DNA of 64,000 nucleotides from Stutzerimonas stutzeri (GCA_002345575.1 DDVX01000019.1:332615-396614), one strand, 5' to 3'; counted from the stretch's first letter, positions 6,616-15,149 are shown. Program-made: numbers and translations. Notes: a model not told the origin generated them from the sequence alone.

Positions 6616-6913
6616 TCAATGTCCCTCCTTGTTCAATAGCCGCTTCGATGGCTGTGGTTATGTTCCTATAGGCTTCAGCAAGTGCTTTGTCCAATATGTT
6701 GACTGGATGGTGAGGGTTAGGATGACATCCATTAGAAAGCCAGTTTTCAATCACTTCGTGGAACTCATCAACTGTTAACCAAGACCATTCTGTTTTCAGA
6801 GCGTAGTTGAATTGATTGGCACAGCGTTGGCTGCAATATTTCTTTGTTTGTCGTGATGTGGGCATTGTCTTGCCACACCAGACACAGTTTCGTTGAACGA
6901 TAGCCAAGGGCAT
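6608..6913 (-). CDS. Zinc-ribbon protein, 101 aa
   Basis: MPLAIVQRNCVWCGKTMPTSRQTKKYCSQRCANQFNY has two pairs of cysteines (CVWC and CSQRC), a compact zinc ribbon of the kind used for nucleic-acid binding. The rest (WSWLTVDEFHEVIENWLSNGC...LAEAYRNITTAIEAAIEQGG) is helical with no recognised motif. ATGGAGG lies directly before the ATG at 6913. It opens the small-gene operon that leads to the helicase. A terminator hairpin (6959-7003) lies 46 bases upstream. Confidence 0.68.
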   Translation of the reverse strand: MPLAIVQRNCVWCGKTMPTSRQTKKYCSQRCANQFNYALKTEWSWLTVDEFHEVIENWLSNGCHPNPHHPVNILDKALAEAYRNITTAIEAAIEQGGTLNA

Positions 6914-6958
6914 ACCTCCATTAAATTGGTGAAAAATTCAAAGATAATAGTTTTTTAT

Positions 6959-7003
6959 TAAAAAAAGAGGCATACAACCCAAGGAAAAAAGAGCTGTATG
7001 CCT
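6959..7003 (-). terminator. Rho-independent terminator upstream of zinc-ribbon gene
   Basis: On the minus strand AGGCATACA (7003-6995) pairs perfectly with TGTATGCCT (6976-6968) over an 18 nt loop and is followed by CTTTTTTTAAT. It would stop leftward transcripts from the integrase side just before the small-gene operon. A TATTAT about 20 bases further downstream may be the -10 box of a fresh promoter. Confidence 0.65.
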
Positions 7004-7173
7004 ATAAGATGTGTAGCGCAGCAAGAAGAAGAAATGCACCACACGTAGAAGAACTGCCAGACAGGGAAAACCCTGCTCTTACTCTGACAGAGAAGCCGGG
7101 AAAGCTTCTTTTAACACCTCAACCAACCTATGTCCGTAAATCAGGTGAGGCGGAAACACAAAACTGTAGAACG

Positions 7174-7194
7174 CAAAAACCGCCAAAGGGCGGG
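7174..7194 (-). terminator. Rho-independent terminator, minus strand
   Basis: On the minus strand CCGCC-CTTT-GGCGG (7193-7180) is followed by TTTTTGCG. It has a short, GC-only stem and a direct T-run. It would end transcription of the 7521-7976 gene or of a small RNA made between 7280 and here. Confidence 0.65.
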
Positions 7195-7520
7195 TATGTT
7201 TTCCAAATTGATTTTGAAACTGAGGGATCGAAAGGAGAAGCTAAATTAAACTATTGCTCCACCTTCAACTAATTATCGCACGAGATAGCAAATTTTGTAT
7301 ATAGATCAAAAGTATGATTTTAATACTTTGGCGTAAATAACACATACATTTGCTGGTATGTCTTATTGCGAGCTAAGTGTAAAAAACAATTCTTTAGCTG
7401 ATGGGATTAGTATATCATGTTTTTCTAAAATTGCAATACTATATGGGGTATAAAATCAACTATTTTGTTAATTATTTCATATCTGGTAGTGCAGGAAGCA
7501 ATAAACATCGGGTGTGTAGC

Positions 7521-7976
7521 CTAAACATCGTTATTCATTACCAAATGCTTGTTCAACAATGACCATCTTCTAACCTGATGCTTGTTAAAGAAGCGTTCGA
7601 GGTTGTGCGGTTTCTGAGCTTTGATAACAGATGCCATCCGCTCTAATCGCTGTTCTGTGCAGACACGTCCCAGCACCACCACATCAGCAGAGAATGTTTT
7701 GTCGGCAATGTCCTGAATGTCTTCAATGCGTGCAGGAGCCAAGATCGACAGGAAGGCTTGTGGCTTCTTCTCCCTGTTCAGGAGCTGGATTCGTATCAGG
7801 AACGGGTGTTGAGGGTGGCGACGGCGTAGGAGCTGCTTAAACGCAATCATGTCATCGAGCAGGGCAATGGAGTCTGGTTCATCCGTATAGAAGACAGAGT
7901 GCTGATGGTGCCAAGGGTGGGCACGGAGCATCGAGAGATATTTTCTCTTGGTCTTGTCCTCTGAAGCTTCAGTCAC
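7521..7976 (-). CDS. Hypothetical protein, 151 aa, phage element
   Basis: Unrecognised. Basic overall, with KRKYLSMLRAHPWHHQHSVFYTDEPDSIALLDDMIAFKQLLRRRHPQHPFLIRIQLLNREKKPQAFLSILAPA, that is alternating helices and strands and several histidines, ending in NLERFFNKHQVRRWSLLNKHLVMNNDV. No signal peptide or membrane segment. The start is GTG 7976 with AGGGGG 9 nt upstream. It stands alone between the integrase and the small-gene operon, where integrative elements often keep an excision or replication factor, but the sequence does not show which. Confidence 0.6.
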   Translation of the reverse strand: MTEASEDKTKRKYLSMLRAHPWHHQHSVFYTDEPDSIALLDDMIAFKQLLRRRHPQHPFLIRIQLLNREKKPQAFLSILAPARIEDIQDIADKTFSADVVVLGRVCTEQRLERMASVIKAQKPHNLERFFNKHQVRRWSLLNKHLVMNNDV

Positions 7977-8148
7977 CTAGTACATCCCCCTGTGAATCAA
8001 AGTCTTTTCCTAAACCTACCCTCGATCTGTGATGGTGGGGGCTGTGTGTCATCTGGCTACGCGATAGGCGCAGCAAGGGGTGACACGGAAAAAGAGTGTA
8101 CTCTGATTTTCAGAAGGTGTGCATTAGTAGTGCGGTGCTTAGATACCG

Positions 8149-9624
8149 TCACGGGAAGTCGAAAGACAGTAGTTCGATAACCTGTCGTTTCTGAGGCATC
8201 GAAGGACCCGCTGAATAGCGATCCAGCGAAAATAACCCCGTTTCATGGCCTACTACGGCAGGCATCACGGCTATGTCAGCCCCGGCCTGATGCATAAGAG
8301 TGATGGTTGTCTTGCGGATGCTGTGGAAAACGAATTGTTTGTCAAAGCCTGCTGCTGTCTTCAGTCTGCCAAACCTTTTGCTAAGAGGGTCGAGCCTGTT
8401 GCCATATTTGTTGTGCCCACCTTCAAACAAGAATCCGTCTTTCGATCCTTCGAGCAGTGAGGAGAACAAACCCGCAATCTTGGGATGGATTGGCACCTCA
8501 CGTTCACCCGCCGTTGTCTTAGCCTGCTCAATGTGGAAGCTAATGGGCACACCATCTTTAAAGGTGATGTTGTCTCGGTGGATGCGGCCTATCTCTTCGA
8601 GTCTTGCGCCTGTGTAAGCCCCCACGGCTATCAGGTCGGCAAGGGGTTGGTCTTTCTTCTCCAGGGCAAGAGCGTGCAGCTTCTCAACGTCTTCTTTCGT
8701 GAAGGCTTCCCAAGGAGCTGATTCGCCCTTGATGATAGGAAGGTCGTGATCTGCGAATGGGGATGGCTGACCCTTGTACTGCTCTCGCCACTCAGCGTCG
8801 TATTTACAGGCAAACTTCCAGAACAGAGACGTTGACCAAATATGTTGCTTCTTGGTCTTGGTAGTGAGGGGATTACCTGCCTTATCAGTGAGCTGGTCGA
8901 GGTAGGCCGATACGGTGTCGAAGGTGAGGGGATGACCATGCTTGCCCAGATACGAAGAGAACAGGGCGACACGCCTGCACACTTGGTCAACTGTCTTCGC
9001 TGCCGTTCCCTTGCGCTCAAGATGCGTGAGGAACGAATCAAGGCGGGAAGGGGTGATTGGGGATCGGGGCTTGTACTGCTTGGGGTCGCTGAGAATCGCC
9101 TGTAATTGGTCGGTCTCGGCACCGTTCAGGCTGTAATCCCGCTGTAAATGCAGTGCAGTGGCTTGTTTGAAGAAGTCAACAAGCTTCTGATGCTCGGTGA
9201 TTTGGCCTACTACGTCTTTACCACGCAAATCGAACTGGTGGCTGATACCTGTTTGCAATAGCGGCATAGGCTCAACAGCCGCAGCGTTCAAGCGTTCAAG
9301 CACCTCCGGGGGCACTGGGGATGGTGTGCGTGTTCCTGTTGCTTCTAACACCCGTTCTTCAAGGAATGCGGCGAGCTTCGTTGAGGTTTCGGCGGCGTGA
9401 TCCTTCCAGCCGTCTGCCTGCTCAGCCTTGAACCTCTTTGCCTGTTCAATCTGGGCCTTCCACTCAACCAGAACCACCCGTGCCCGGTCCTTGGCTTCTC
9501 GTTCCAAACCCGTCTTCAGTGACTTTGACAGGAGCTTCCTACCCCCAAAGAAAAAGCGAACATCCTCGGGAATGGCAAGCCGAACATGGTAGGTGTGCTG
9601 CCTGAGAATTAGATTGTCACGCAC
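8149..9624 (-). CDS. Tyrosine integrase of the element
   Basis: 491 aa phage/island-type tyrosine recombinase that would integrate and excise the element. The N-terminus (LRQHTYHVRLAIPEDVRFFFGGRKLLSKSLKTG) is the DUF6538-like arm-type region. The middle (SRLDSFLTHLERKGTAAKTVDQVCRRVALFSSYLG) is the SAM-like core-binding domain. The catalytic domain shows TGARLEEI (Arg I), HSIRKT (His-x-x-Arg), GHE (second His) and DRYSAG (nucleophile Tyr) near residue 469, so it looks active. The start is GTG 9624. It lies 126 bases from the att fragment at 9750-9770 and points away from it, the usual arrangement. Confidence 0.93.
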   Translation of the reverse strand: MRDNLILRQHTYHVRLAIPEDVRFFFGGRKLLSKSLKTGLEREAKDRARVVLVEWKAQIEQAKRFKAEQADGWKDHAAETSTKLAAFLEERVLEATGTRTPSPVPPEVLERLNAAAVEPMPLLQTGISHQFDLRGKDVVGQITEHQKLVDFFKQATALHLQRDYSLNGAETDQLQAILSDPKQYKPRSPITPSRLDSFLTHLERKGTAAKTVDQVCRRVALFSSYLGKHGHPLTFDTVSAYLDQLTDKAGNPLTTKTKKQHIWSTSLFWKFACKYDAEWREQYKGQPSPFADHDLPIIKGESAPWEAFTKEDVEKLHALALEKKDQPLADLIAVGAYTGARLEEIGRIHRDNITFKDGVPISFHIEQAKTTAGEREVPIHPKIAGLFSSLLEGSKDGFLFEGGHNKYGNRLDPLSKRFGRLKTAAGFDKQFVFHSIRKTTITLMHQAGADIAVMPAVVGHETGLFSLDRYSAGPSMPQKRQVIELLSFDFP

Positions 9625-9749
9625 GGCATTGGTGCTCTAGGTAGGCTCGGGAAGGAGGCCATTCTATCCAAAATCTATCCAAATCTGCACCCAAAATACG
9701 CTGTAGCCCAGCAAATACGCATGTTTAGGGGCTTGCAGACAAATATCTT

Positions 9750-9770
9750 AGAGTCCCTATCTCTCCGCCA
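9750..9770 (+). other. Attachment site: 3' fragment of a tRNA-Ser gene
   Basis: The bases AGAGTCCCTATCTCTCCGCCA read as the last part of a tRNA: the 3' T-arm strand GAGTCCC, then TATCTCTCC of the acceptor stem, discriminator G and CCA. The acceptor side TCTCTCCG-CCA is that of tRNA-Ser. No T-arm 5' strand or other tRNA parts precede it, so this is only the fragment left at one end of an element integrated in a tRNA-Ser gene. The intact tRNA should lie beyond the left edge. A tRNA-style terminator follows at once. Confidence 0.75.
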
Positions 9771-9786
9771 CTATACGAAACGCTGA

Positions 9787-9828
9787 AAGCCCCGCCTCGC
9801 CTTGTGCGCAGCGGGGCTTCTTCGTTTT
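9787..9828 (+). terminator. Rho-independent terminator after the att site
   Basis: AAGCCCCGC (9788-9796 region) pairs with GCGGGGCTT (9811-9819) and is followed by CTTCGTTTT. Standing 17 bases after the tRNA-Ser fragment, it is best explained as the original terminator of that tRNA gene, separated from it when the element integrated. Confidence 0.8.
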
Positions 9829-10197
9829 CGGGGGGGCGGTTGGGAAGCTGAGCCAAGGCGGCGCTTTCTGACCCTCAGTCACTGCTTGACTCCTCTAGAA
9901 CCAATCAGTTGCGATCATATCGCCTGGGGTCTAGCCCATAGCTCGCGGCTAGCCTGTCTTCGTGAAATACGTGTTAGTCGGGTGAGCTAGCGTAGCCGTG
10001 ATCCGCCATCAGCCTAGCGACAAGCCTCTGTTGAGTCTGGCTGACTTTCTTAAGTAAACGTAGCGGATAAACCCATACTGTCATTGTCTTATATGACTCT
10101 GCCCAGAAGGTTTACTTGAATGTGGCGGGTTGTAACCACGTTTATCGTCAGGCGTTCTAGCCCATAGGGGCGGGACGCTTCGAGGCAGGAATAGCTT
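9829..10197. other. Intergenic region before the BCCT transporter
   Basis: Chromosomal DNA between the att-side terminator and the transporter. I see no coding frame with support and no RNA gene. It must contain the transporter promoter, but no clear -35/-10 pair stands out. Confidence 0.5.
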
Positions 10198-12468
10198 ATG
10201 CCGATCGACCCTCCTCATGAGTCCTCTGAATCCACGCAGCCGAGCGCGCAGGGCGCGAAATCACCGCCACCGCTCGAGCGCAGCAAGTTTGGTGGTACGC
10301 AGCGGCGGCACGGGCGGCCGGACGAGGACGAGACGCCAGTATCGCGCAGCGACCTCAGCAAGGGGCCGCAGGAGTTAATTGAGCACCGCACCTCCCGTAC
10401 TAACTGGAGTGTGCTGCTGATCTCCTCTGCGGTCATTCTGGCCTTCTCCATATGGACCAGCCTGGTGCCCGCCGATGCGCGCACAACGATGAAGGCGGCT
10501 GTCGACTGGATTGCCACCAATCTGGGCTGGTACTACGTAGTCACGGTCACGCTGGTAATTGGTTTCGTGCTATGGGTGGCGCTGTCGAAGGAGGGCAATG
10601 TGCGGTTAGGGCCCGACCATTCGCGACCGCAATACAAGCTGGGAACCTGGGTGGCGATGCTGTTCGCAGCCGGCGTCGGCATCGACATGCTGTTCTATTC
10701 GGTCACCGGCCCCGTGGCGCAGTATCTAAGCCCGCCGAGCGGTGACGGCGCTACCGCCGCTGCTATGCAGGATGCGGTCGTGTGGACGATGTTCCACTAC
10801 GGCATCGCCGGCTGGGCGATGTATGCGCTGCTCGGTATGGCCATGGGTTATTTCGCCTACCGCTGGGGCATGCCGCTGTCGATCCGTGCGGCGCTCTATC
10901 CGCTTCTAGGCAAACGTGTGCGCGGTCCGCTGGGTGATGCCATTAGCATCGTTGCGTTGGTGGGTACTGTGTTCGGCGTCGCCACCTCGATGGGCATCGG
11001 CGTGGTTTTGCTGAGCGTCGGTTTCTCACTGATCTTCGGCCTGGAGCAGGGGCTCAACTTACAGATCGCGCTGGTCATTGGTGCGGTGTTACTAACCGTG
11101 GCAGCCACCACCTCGGGCGTTGACCGCGGCATCCGCCTGATCTCCGAGCTGAACCTCTGGAGCGCAGTGGCGATGATGGTCTACATCCTCCTAACGGGGC
11201 AGACGGCCTTCCTGATGAATGCGCTGACTGAGAACATTGGCCGGTTCCTGCTCACCTTTCCCGCTCGTACGTTGCAGACCTTTGCCTACGAGCCAGGCGG
11301 CGCCGAGTGGATGGGTGGCTGGACGCTGTTTTTCTGGGCTTTCTGGCTGGCCTGGGGCCCGTTTGTAGGCGTGTTTCTGGCGCGTATTTCCCGTGGCCGC
11401 ACGCTGCGCGAGTTCGTTATCGCAGCCATCACGGCGCCGGTGCTATGCGACTTCATCATCGTCTCGCTGTTCGGTAACTCCGCCTTGTTTCAAGTGATGC
11501 AGGGCAATACGGCGTTTGCCGAGCTGGCGGTGGCGAGTCCGGAACGCGGCTGGTATGCGCTGCTGGAAATGTTCCCCGGCGCGATGTTTCTGATCGGCCT
11601 GGCGACGCTGTCAGGCTTGTTGTTTTACCTGACTAGTGCCAATTCGGGAGCGATGGTGATGTCGAACTTCTCTGCCTCGATTCCCGACCCGTCCCAGGAC
11701 GGGCCGAAGTGGCTGCGCATCTTCTGGGCCGTGCTCACTGCGGTCCTTACTGTAGCTATGCTCATTGCCGGCGGCGTGACGACAATGGAATACGCGACGC
11801 TGATCTTTGCCCTGCCGGTGACGGTCATCGCTTATCTGGTGATGGCCTCGTTTTATAAGGTGCTGCGAATGGAGCGGGCTGAGCGCGAAGGGCAGGTATT
11901 ACGTCGGCCGTCCGTCGCGCCCATCGGCGGGAATGTACCCGAGAGGTCGTGGAAGCAGCGGCTGGAGCAGTTGCGTGCATTCCCCTCACTACGGCAGGTT
12001 GCTCAGTTCCTTGATCGCACGGTGCGGCCGGCATTGGACGAGGTCGCCGCCGAGTTCCGCAACCAGGGCTACGATGTGGTGCGCGACGTGATGCCCAACA
12101 CCCATGGTATTGAAGAGCCGGTACTGCGGGTATCGATGGATACCTTCCGCGATTTCCACTATCAAGTCGCCATCGTAGAGGCGCCGGTACCGATGTTTAC
12201 CGGCCGCATGTCGCGCGAGACCGACGTTTACTATCGTCTTGAAGTGTTCACCCAGACCGGTTCGGGCGGCTATGACCTGATGGGTCTCACTCGGCAGCAG
12301 GTGATTGACGATGTGCTGGAGCGCTATGAAGCGCATCTGGCATTCCTCGCCTTCTCCTCGGAAACCGCCACCGCCTCGGTGCTCACACCGTCGATTTTGC
12401 CCAAGGATCAATCTGCGATCCCTAAGGATGCCGGGGATATCCATGACCTCGACGGAAAGTCGAGCTGA
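10198..12468 (+). CDS. betT: BCCT family choline/betaine transporter, BetT-like
   Basis: 756 aa secondary carrier of the betaine/choline/carnitine family, with about 12 membrane segments between residues 75 and 545. The family signature is present as GWTLFFWAFWLAWGPFVGVFLARISRGRT (about 373-401). The segment MFHYGIAGWAMYALLGMAMGYFAYRWGMPLSIRAALYPLLG closely resembles BetT proteins that import choline for osmoprotection. A cytoplasmic C-terminal domain of about 180 residues is typical of long BetT forms and is thought to sense osmotic stress. The N-terminus adds about 65 polar, Pro-rich residues; a later start is possible. It stands alone, followed by a strong hairpin. Substrate is inferred from similarity only. 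Confidence 0.8.
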   Translation: MPIDPPHESSESTQPSAQGAKSPPPLERSKFGGTQRRHGRPDEDETPVSRSDLSKGPQELIEHRTSRTNWSVLLISSAVILAFSIWTSLVPADARTTMKAAVDWIATNLGWYYVVTVTLVIGFVLWVALSKEGNVRLGPDHSRPQYKLGTWVAMLFAAGVGIDMLFYSVTGPVAQYLSPPSGDGATAAAMQDAVVWTMFHYGIAGWAMYALLGMAMGYFAYRWGMPLSIRAALYPLLGKRVRGPLGDAISIVALVGTVFGVATSMGIGVVLLSVGFSLIFGLEQGLNLQIALVIGAVLLTVAATTSGVDRGIRLISELNLWSAVAMMVYILLTGQTAFLMNALTENIGRFLLTFPARTLQTFAYEPGGAEWMGGWTLFFWAFWLAWGPFVGVFLARISRGRTLREFVIAAITAPVLCDFIIVSLFGNSALFQVMQGNTAFAELAVASPERGWYALLEMFPGAMFLIGLATLSGLLFYLTSANSGAMVMSNFSASIPDPSQDGPKWLRIFWAVLTAVLTVAMLIAGGVTTMEYATLIFALPVTVIAYLVMASFYKVLRMERAEREGQVLRRPSVAPIGGNVPERSWKQRLEQLRAFPSLRQVAQFLDRTVRPALDEVAAEFRNQGYDVVRDVMPNTHGIEEPVLRVSMDTFRDFHYQVAIVEAPVPMFTGRMSRETDVYYRLEVFTQTGSGGYDLMGLTRQQVIDDVLERYEAHLAFLAFSSETATASVLTPSILPKDQSAIPKDAGDIHDLDGKSS

Positions 12469-12511
12469 CGGTTCGCCAGTGGAGTTGGGGCAGGGGAAGG
12501 AGGGCTTTTGG

Positions 12512-12540
12512 GCAGATCAATGCTGGACCCATTGATCTGC
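12512..12540 (+). terminator. Hairpin after betT, probable terminator
   Basis: A perfect 11 bp inverted repeat GCAGATCAATG / CATTGATCTGC with a 7 nt loop lies 44 bases after the betT stop. The following bases (GCTTTAGG) are only weakly T-rich, so it may act as an mRNA-stabilising stem rather than a strong terminator. Nothing else is recognisable in the rest of the 12469-12780 gap apart from the gltA terminator. Confidence 0.5.
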
Positions 12541-12707
12541 GCTTTAGGTCATGTTCAACAGATCTTTTCGGGTCATGCTTAGTAACGCTGGTGGCGGCCA
12601 GTGCGCGGCCAGCCTCCAAGCGATATCTGAACCGACTGTCGAACTTTATGGCGCACGTCTTGCGCGATTAATGCTCGCTGAGCACTAGAGTCGCTAGGCC
12701 GCAATGC

Positions 12708-12735
12708 AAAAGCCCCGACCAAGGTCAGGGCTTTC
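12708..12735 (-). terminator. Rho-independent terminator of gltA
   Basis: AAAAGCCCCGACC pairs with GGTCAGGGCTTT around AAG. Runs of A and T on both sides make it usable from either strand. It lies 46 bases past the gltA stop on the minus strand. Confidence 0.8.
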
Positions 12736-12780
12736 GTAGAGATCTAAAAGACTGAAAAATCTTTCAGAGTCGTGTCAGCA

Positions 12781-14052
12781 TCAGTACGGCAGATCGCGCT
12801 TGGGATGACCGGTGTAGAGTTGACGTGGGCGACCGATCTTCTGGCCGCTGGCGATCATTTCTTTCCAGTGCGAGATCCAGCCAACAGTCCGCGCCAGAGC
12901 GAAGATCACGGTGAACATGCTGGTCGGAATGCCGATGGCCTTGAGGATAATGCCTGAGTAGAAGTCTACGTTCGGATAAAGGTTACGCTCGGCGAAGTAG
13001 GGGTCCTTCAGCGCGATTTCTTCCAGCTTCATGGCCAGTTCGAGCTGTGGATCGTTGATGCCCAGTTCACTCAGTACTTCGTCGCAGGTCTGCTTCATGA
13101 CCTTGGCGCGAGGATCGAAGTTCTTGTAGACACGATGGCCGAAGCCCATCAGCTTGAACGGATCGTTCTTGTCCTTGGCTTTGGCCAGGAACTTCTCGAT
13201 GTTCGATACGTCGCCAATCTCATCAAGCATGGTAAGGACGGCTTCGTTCGCTCCGCCATGGGCGGGGCCCCATAGCGCCGCGATGCCAGCTGCGATACAC
13301 GCGAAGGGGTTGGCGCCGGTGGAGCCAGCAAGCCGAACGGTGGAGGTGGAAGCGTTCTGCTCGTGATCGGCATGGAGAATGAAGATGCGGTCCATGGCCT
13401 TGGCCAACACCGGGCTGATCGGTTTGATCTCGCAAGGGGTGTTGAACATCATGTGCAGGAAGTTTTCCGAGTAGCTCAGGTCGTTGCGCGGATACATCAG
13501 CGGCTGACCCATGGAGTACTTGTAAACCATTGCTGCGATGGTCGGCATTTTCGCGACTAGTCGCACTGCCGAGATTTCACGATGTTTAGGATCGTTGATG
13601 TCCAGAGAGTCGTGATAGAAGGCGGAAAGCGCGCCGACAACTCCGCACATGATTGCCATAGGGTGTGCGTCGCGACGGAAACCGTTGAGGAAGGACTTCA
13701 GCTGCTCGTGAACCATCGTGTGGTTCTGGACGGTGCTGATGAATTTGGCCTTTTCCTCGGAAGTAGGGAGCTCGCCGTGCAAAAGCAGGTAGCAGGTCTC
13801 GAGATAGTCGCTTTTTGCGGCCAGCTGCTCGATAGGGTAACCGCGATGTAGCAGGATGCCTTTATCACCATCAATGTAGGTGATTTGAGACTCACAAGAG
13901 GCTGTCGACATGAAGCCGGGATCGAAGGTGAAACGACCCGTGGAGGTCAGGCCTCGTACGTCGATTACATCAGGTCCCATGGTACCGGTTAGAACGGGCA
14001 GTTCGACGGCATCAGAGCCCTCGATGATCAACTGCGCTTTGTTGTCAGCCAT
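12781..14052 (-). CDS. gltA: Citrate synthase (type II)
   Basis: 423 aa. Condenses acetyl-CoA with oxaloacetate to citrate, the entry step of the TCA cycle. Family motifs are clear: HADHEQNASTSTVRLAGST with catalytic His (about residue 260), GPAHGGANEAV, GFGHRVYKNFDPRAKVMK with the second catalytic His (about 300), and PNVDFYSGI with the catalytic Asp. The length fits the hexameric, NADH-sensitive proteobacterial form. It is transcribed away from the sdh-suc genes, with its own promoter at 14111-14138 and terminator at 12708-12735. Start ATG 14052 has GGAGG close upstream. Confidence 0.97.
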   Translation of the reverse strand: MADNKAQLIIEGSDAVELPVLTGTMGPDVIDVRGLTSTGRFTFDPGFMSTASCESQITYIDGDKGILLHRGYPIEQLAAKSDYLETCYLLLHGELPTSEEKAKFISTVQNHTMVHEQLKSFLNGFRRDAHPMAIMCGVVGALSAFYHDSLDINDPKHREISAVRLVAKMPTIAAMVYKYSMGQPLMYPRNDLSYSENFLHMMFNTPCEIKPISPVLAKAMDRIFILHADHEQNASTSTVRLAGSTGANPFACIAAGIAALWGPAHGGANEAVLTMLDEIGDVSNIEKFLAKAKDKNDPFKLMGFGHRVYKNFDPRAKVMKQTCDEVLSELGINDPQLELAMKLEEIALKDPYFAERNLYPNVDFYSGIILKAIGIPTSMFTVIFALARTVGWISHWKEMIASGQKIGRPRQLYTGHPKRDLPY

Positions 14053-14110
14053 GTATGGCCTCCTGTTTTATGCTTGGAATCATCATGGCCCCCCACGCAG
14101 GGCCCGCATC

Positions 14111-14138
14111 ACTATAGTGAGATAAATCACAAAGTCAA
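14111..14138 (-). promoter_or_regulatory. Sigma-70 promoter of gltA
   Basis: On the minus strand TTGACT (14138-14133) and TATAGT (14116-14111) are separated by 16 bases. Transcription would begin near 14104 and give a leader of about 50 bases before gltA. Confidence 0.65.
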
Positions 14139-14251
14139 TTTGCGCGGAACCCTTTCATAGAGGGCGTTTCGGGGTGAATTCGCAATACAAGAAGCTTGTT
14201 TACGGCATTTATATATGGGTCGCCATCCACCTTTAGTGGCACTTCACCACA

Positions 14252-14280
14252 TTGTCATTAGCGACCTAACTGTTTATAAT
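14252..14280 (+). promoter_or_regulatory. Sigma-70 promoter of sdhCDAB
   Basis: TTGTCA (14252-14257) and TATAAT (14275-14280) with a 17-base spacer, a near-consensus promoter. It gives a leader of about 110 bases before the sdhC GTG, long enough for post-transcriptional control. The 14053-14397 gap holds this promoter and the divergent gltA promoter, no gene. Confidence 0.75.
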
Positions 14281-14397
14281 CGGAATCCGACCGGCAGGGG
14301 CCTAACGGGCAGTTTCCTGCGGGTTGTCACTCGTGGGTGGCGGGTGCCGCCGAGCACTCTTCCCAACAACTTTGCTCTGCTTCTTGGGGCCTCAAGT

Positions 14398-14784
14398 GTG
14401 AAAAAAGCCGTGAAAAGCCAACGACCTGTAAACCTAGATCTTAGGACAATAAAACTCCCAATCACTGCCTACTCGTCGATCCTTCATCGTGTCTCTGGCG
14501 TCATTCTGTTCCTCGGTGTAGCTATTCTGCTGTTTGCGCTGGACGCCTCGCTTTCATCTGCTGAAAGCTTTGAAGAAGTGAAGGCGTGCTTTGGCAGTCC
14601 GCTGGCCAAGCTGGTGGTCTGGGGGCTGTTGTCTGCGCTGCTGTATCACTTGGTGGCCGGTACGCGGCACCTGATTATGGATGCGGGATATGGCGAGACG
14701 CTGGAAGGCGGCAAGCTGGGCTCGAAAATCGTTCTGGCCGTTTCGGCGGTGCTGATCGTTTTGGCGGGAGTGTGGATATGGTAA
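14398..14784 (+). CDS. sdhC: Succinate dehydrogenase cytochrome b556 subunit
   Basis: 128 aa membrane anchor of complex II that helps bind haem b and ubiquinone. The start is taken at GTG 14398 (VKKAVKSQRPVNLDLRTIKLPITAYSSILHR) because the family begins with this segment; the frame stays open 60 codons further upstream but covers the promoter. SILHRVSG and the haem-side HLVAGTRHLIMD are conserved, and three membrane helices follow from about residue 27. The stop overlaps the sdhD start. Confidence 0.93.
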   Translation: MKKAVKSQRPVNLDLRTIKLPITAYSSILHRVSGVILFLGVAILLFALDASLSSAESFEEVKACFGSPLAKLVVWGLLSALLYHLVAGTRHLIMDAGYGETLEGGKLGSKIVLAVSAVLIVLAGVWIW

Positions 14785-15146
14785 CCAACGTCACGAACTT
14801 TTCGCGTTCGGGCCTCTACGACTGGATGGCGCAACGCGTTTCTGCAGTTGTACTCGCAGTTTATTTCGTCTTTCTGATCGGATACCTGCTTGTCAATCCG
14901 GGGCTGGAGTTCGAGCAGTGGCATGCGCTGTTCTCCGCTACCTGGATGCGCATCTTCAGTCTGCTCGCACTGGTTGCTCTGGCTGTCCATGCATGGGTTG
15001 GTATGTGGACAATCTCCACTGACTACCTGACCAACATGGCCATCGGCAAGTGGGCTACCAGCGTACGTTTCCTGTTCCAGGCAGTGTGTGGCATCGCCAT
15101 GTTCACACTCTTCGTCTGGGGTGTGCAGATTCTTTGGGGTATCTGA
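14778..15146 (+). CDS. sdhD: Succinate dehydrogenase membrane anchor subunit
   Basis: 122 aa with three membrane helices (about residues 20-40, 53-75 and 90-115), the second anchor of complex II. HAWVGMWTISTDY carries the residues near the haem and quinone site. The ATG lies inside the last codons of sdhC (ATATGGTAA), so translation is coupled. sdhA begins 3 bases after its stop. Confidence 0.93.
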   Translation: MVTNVTNFSRSGLYDWMAQRVSAVVLAVYFVFLIGYLLVNPGLEFEQWHALFSATWMRIFSLLALVALAVHAWVGMWTISTDYLTNMAIGKWATSVRFLFQAVCGIAMFTLFVWGVQILWGI

Positions 15147-15149
15147 TTC

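Larger units (their letters stand above)
6914..7520. other. AT-rich intergenic region with several hairpins
   Basis: No convincing gene. It holds two minus-strand terminators (6959-7003, 7174-7194), a plus-strand hairpin CAGGG-AAAA-CCCTG (about 7059-7072), and a plus-strand GAAGC-CGGGAAA-GCTTC followed by TTTTAAC (about 7092-7112). The stretch 7280-7500 is very AT-rich with several possible -10 hexamers. A small RNA of about 90 nt ending at the 7174 terminator is possible, as is control of the leftward operon by attenuation. Confidence 0.5.

Noticed and set aside
7009..7272. 87 aa plus-strand ORF in the hairpin-rich region
   Set aside because: No ribosome site, unusual composition, and it covers several hairpins and terminators; better explained as non-coding.
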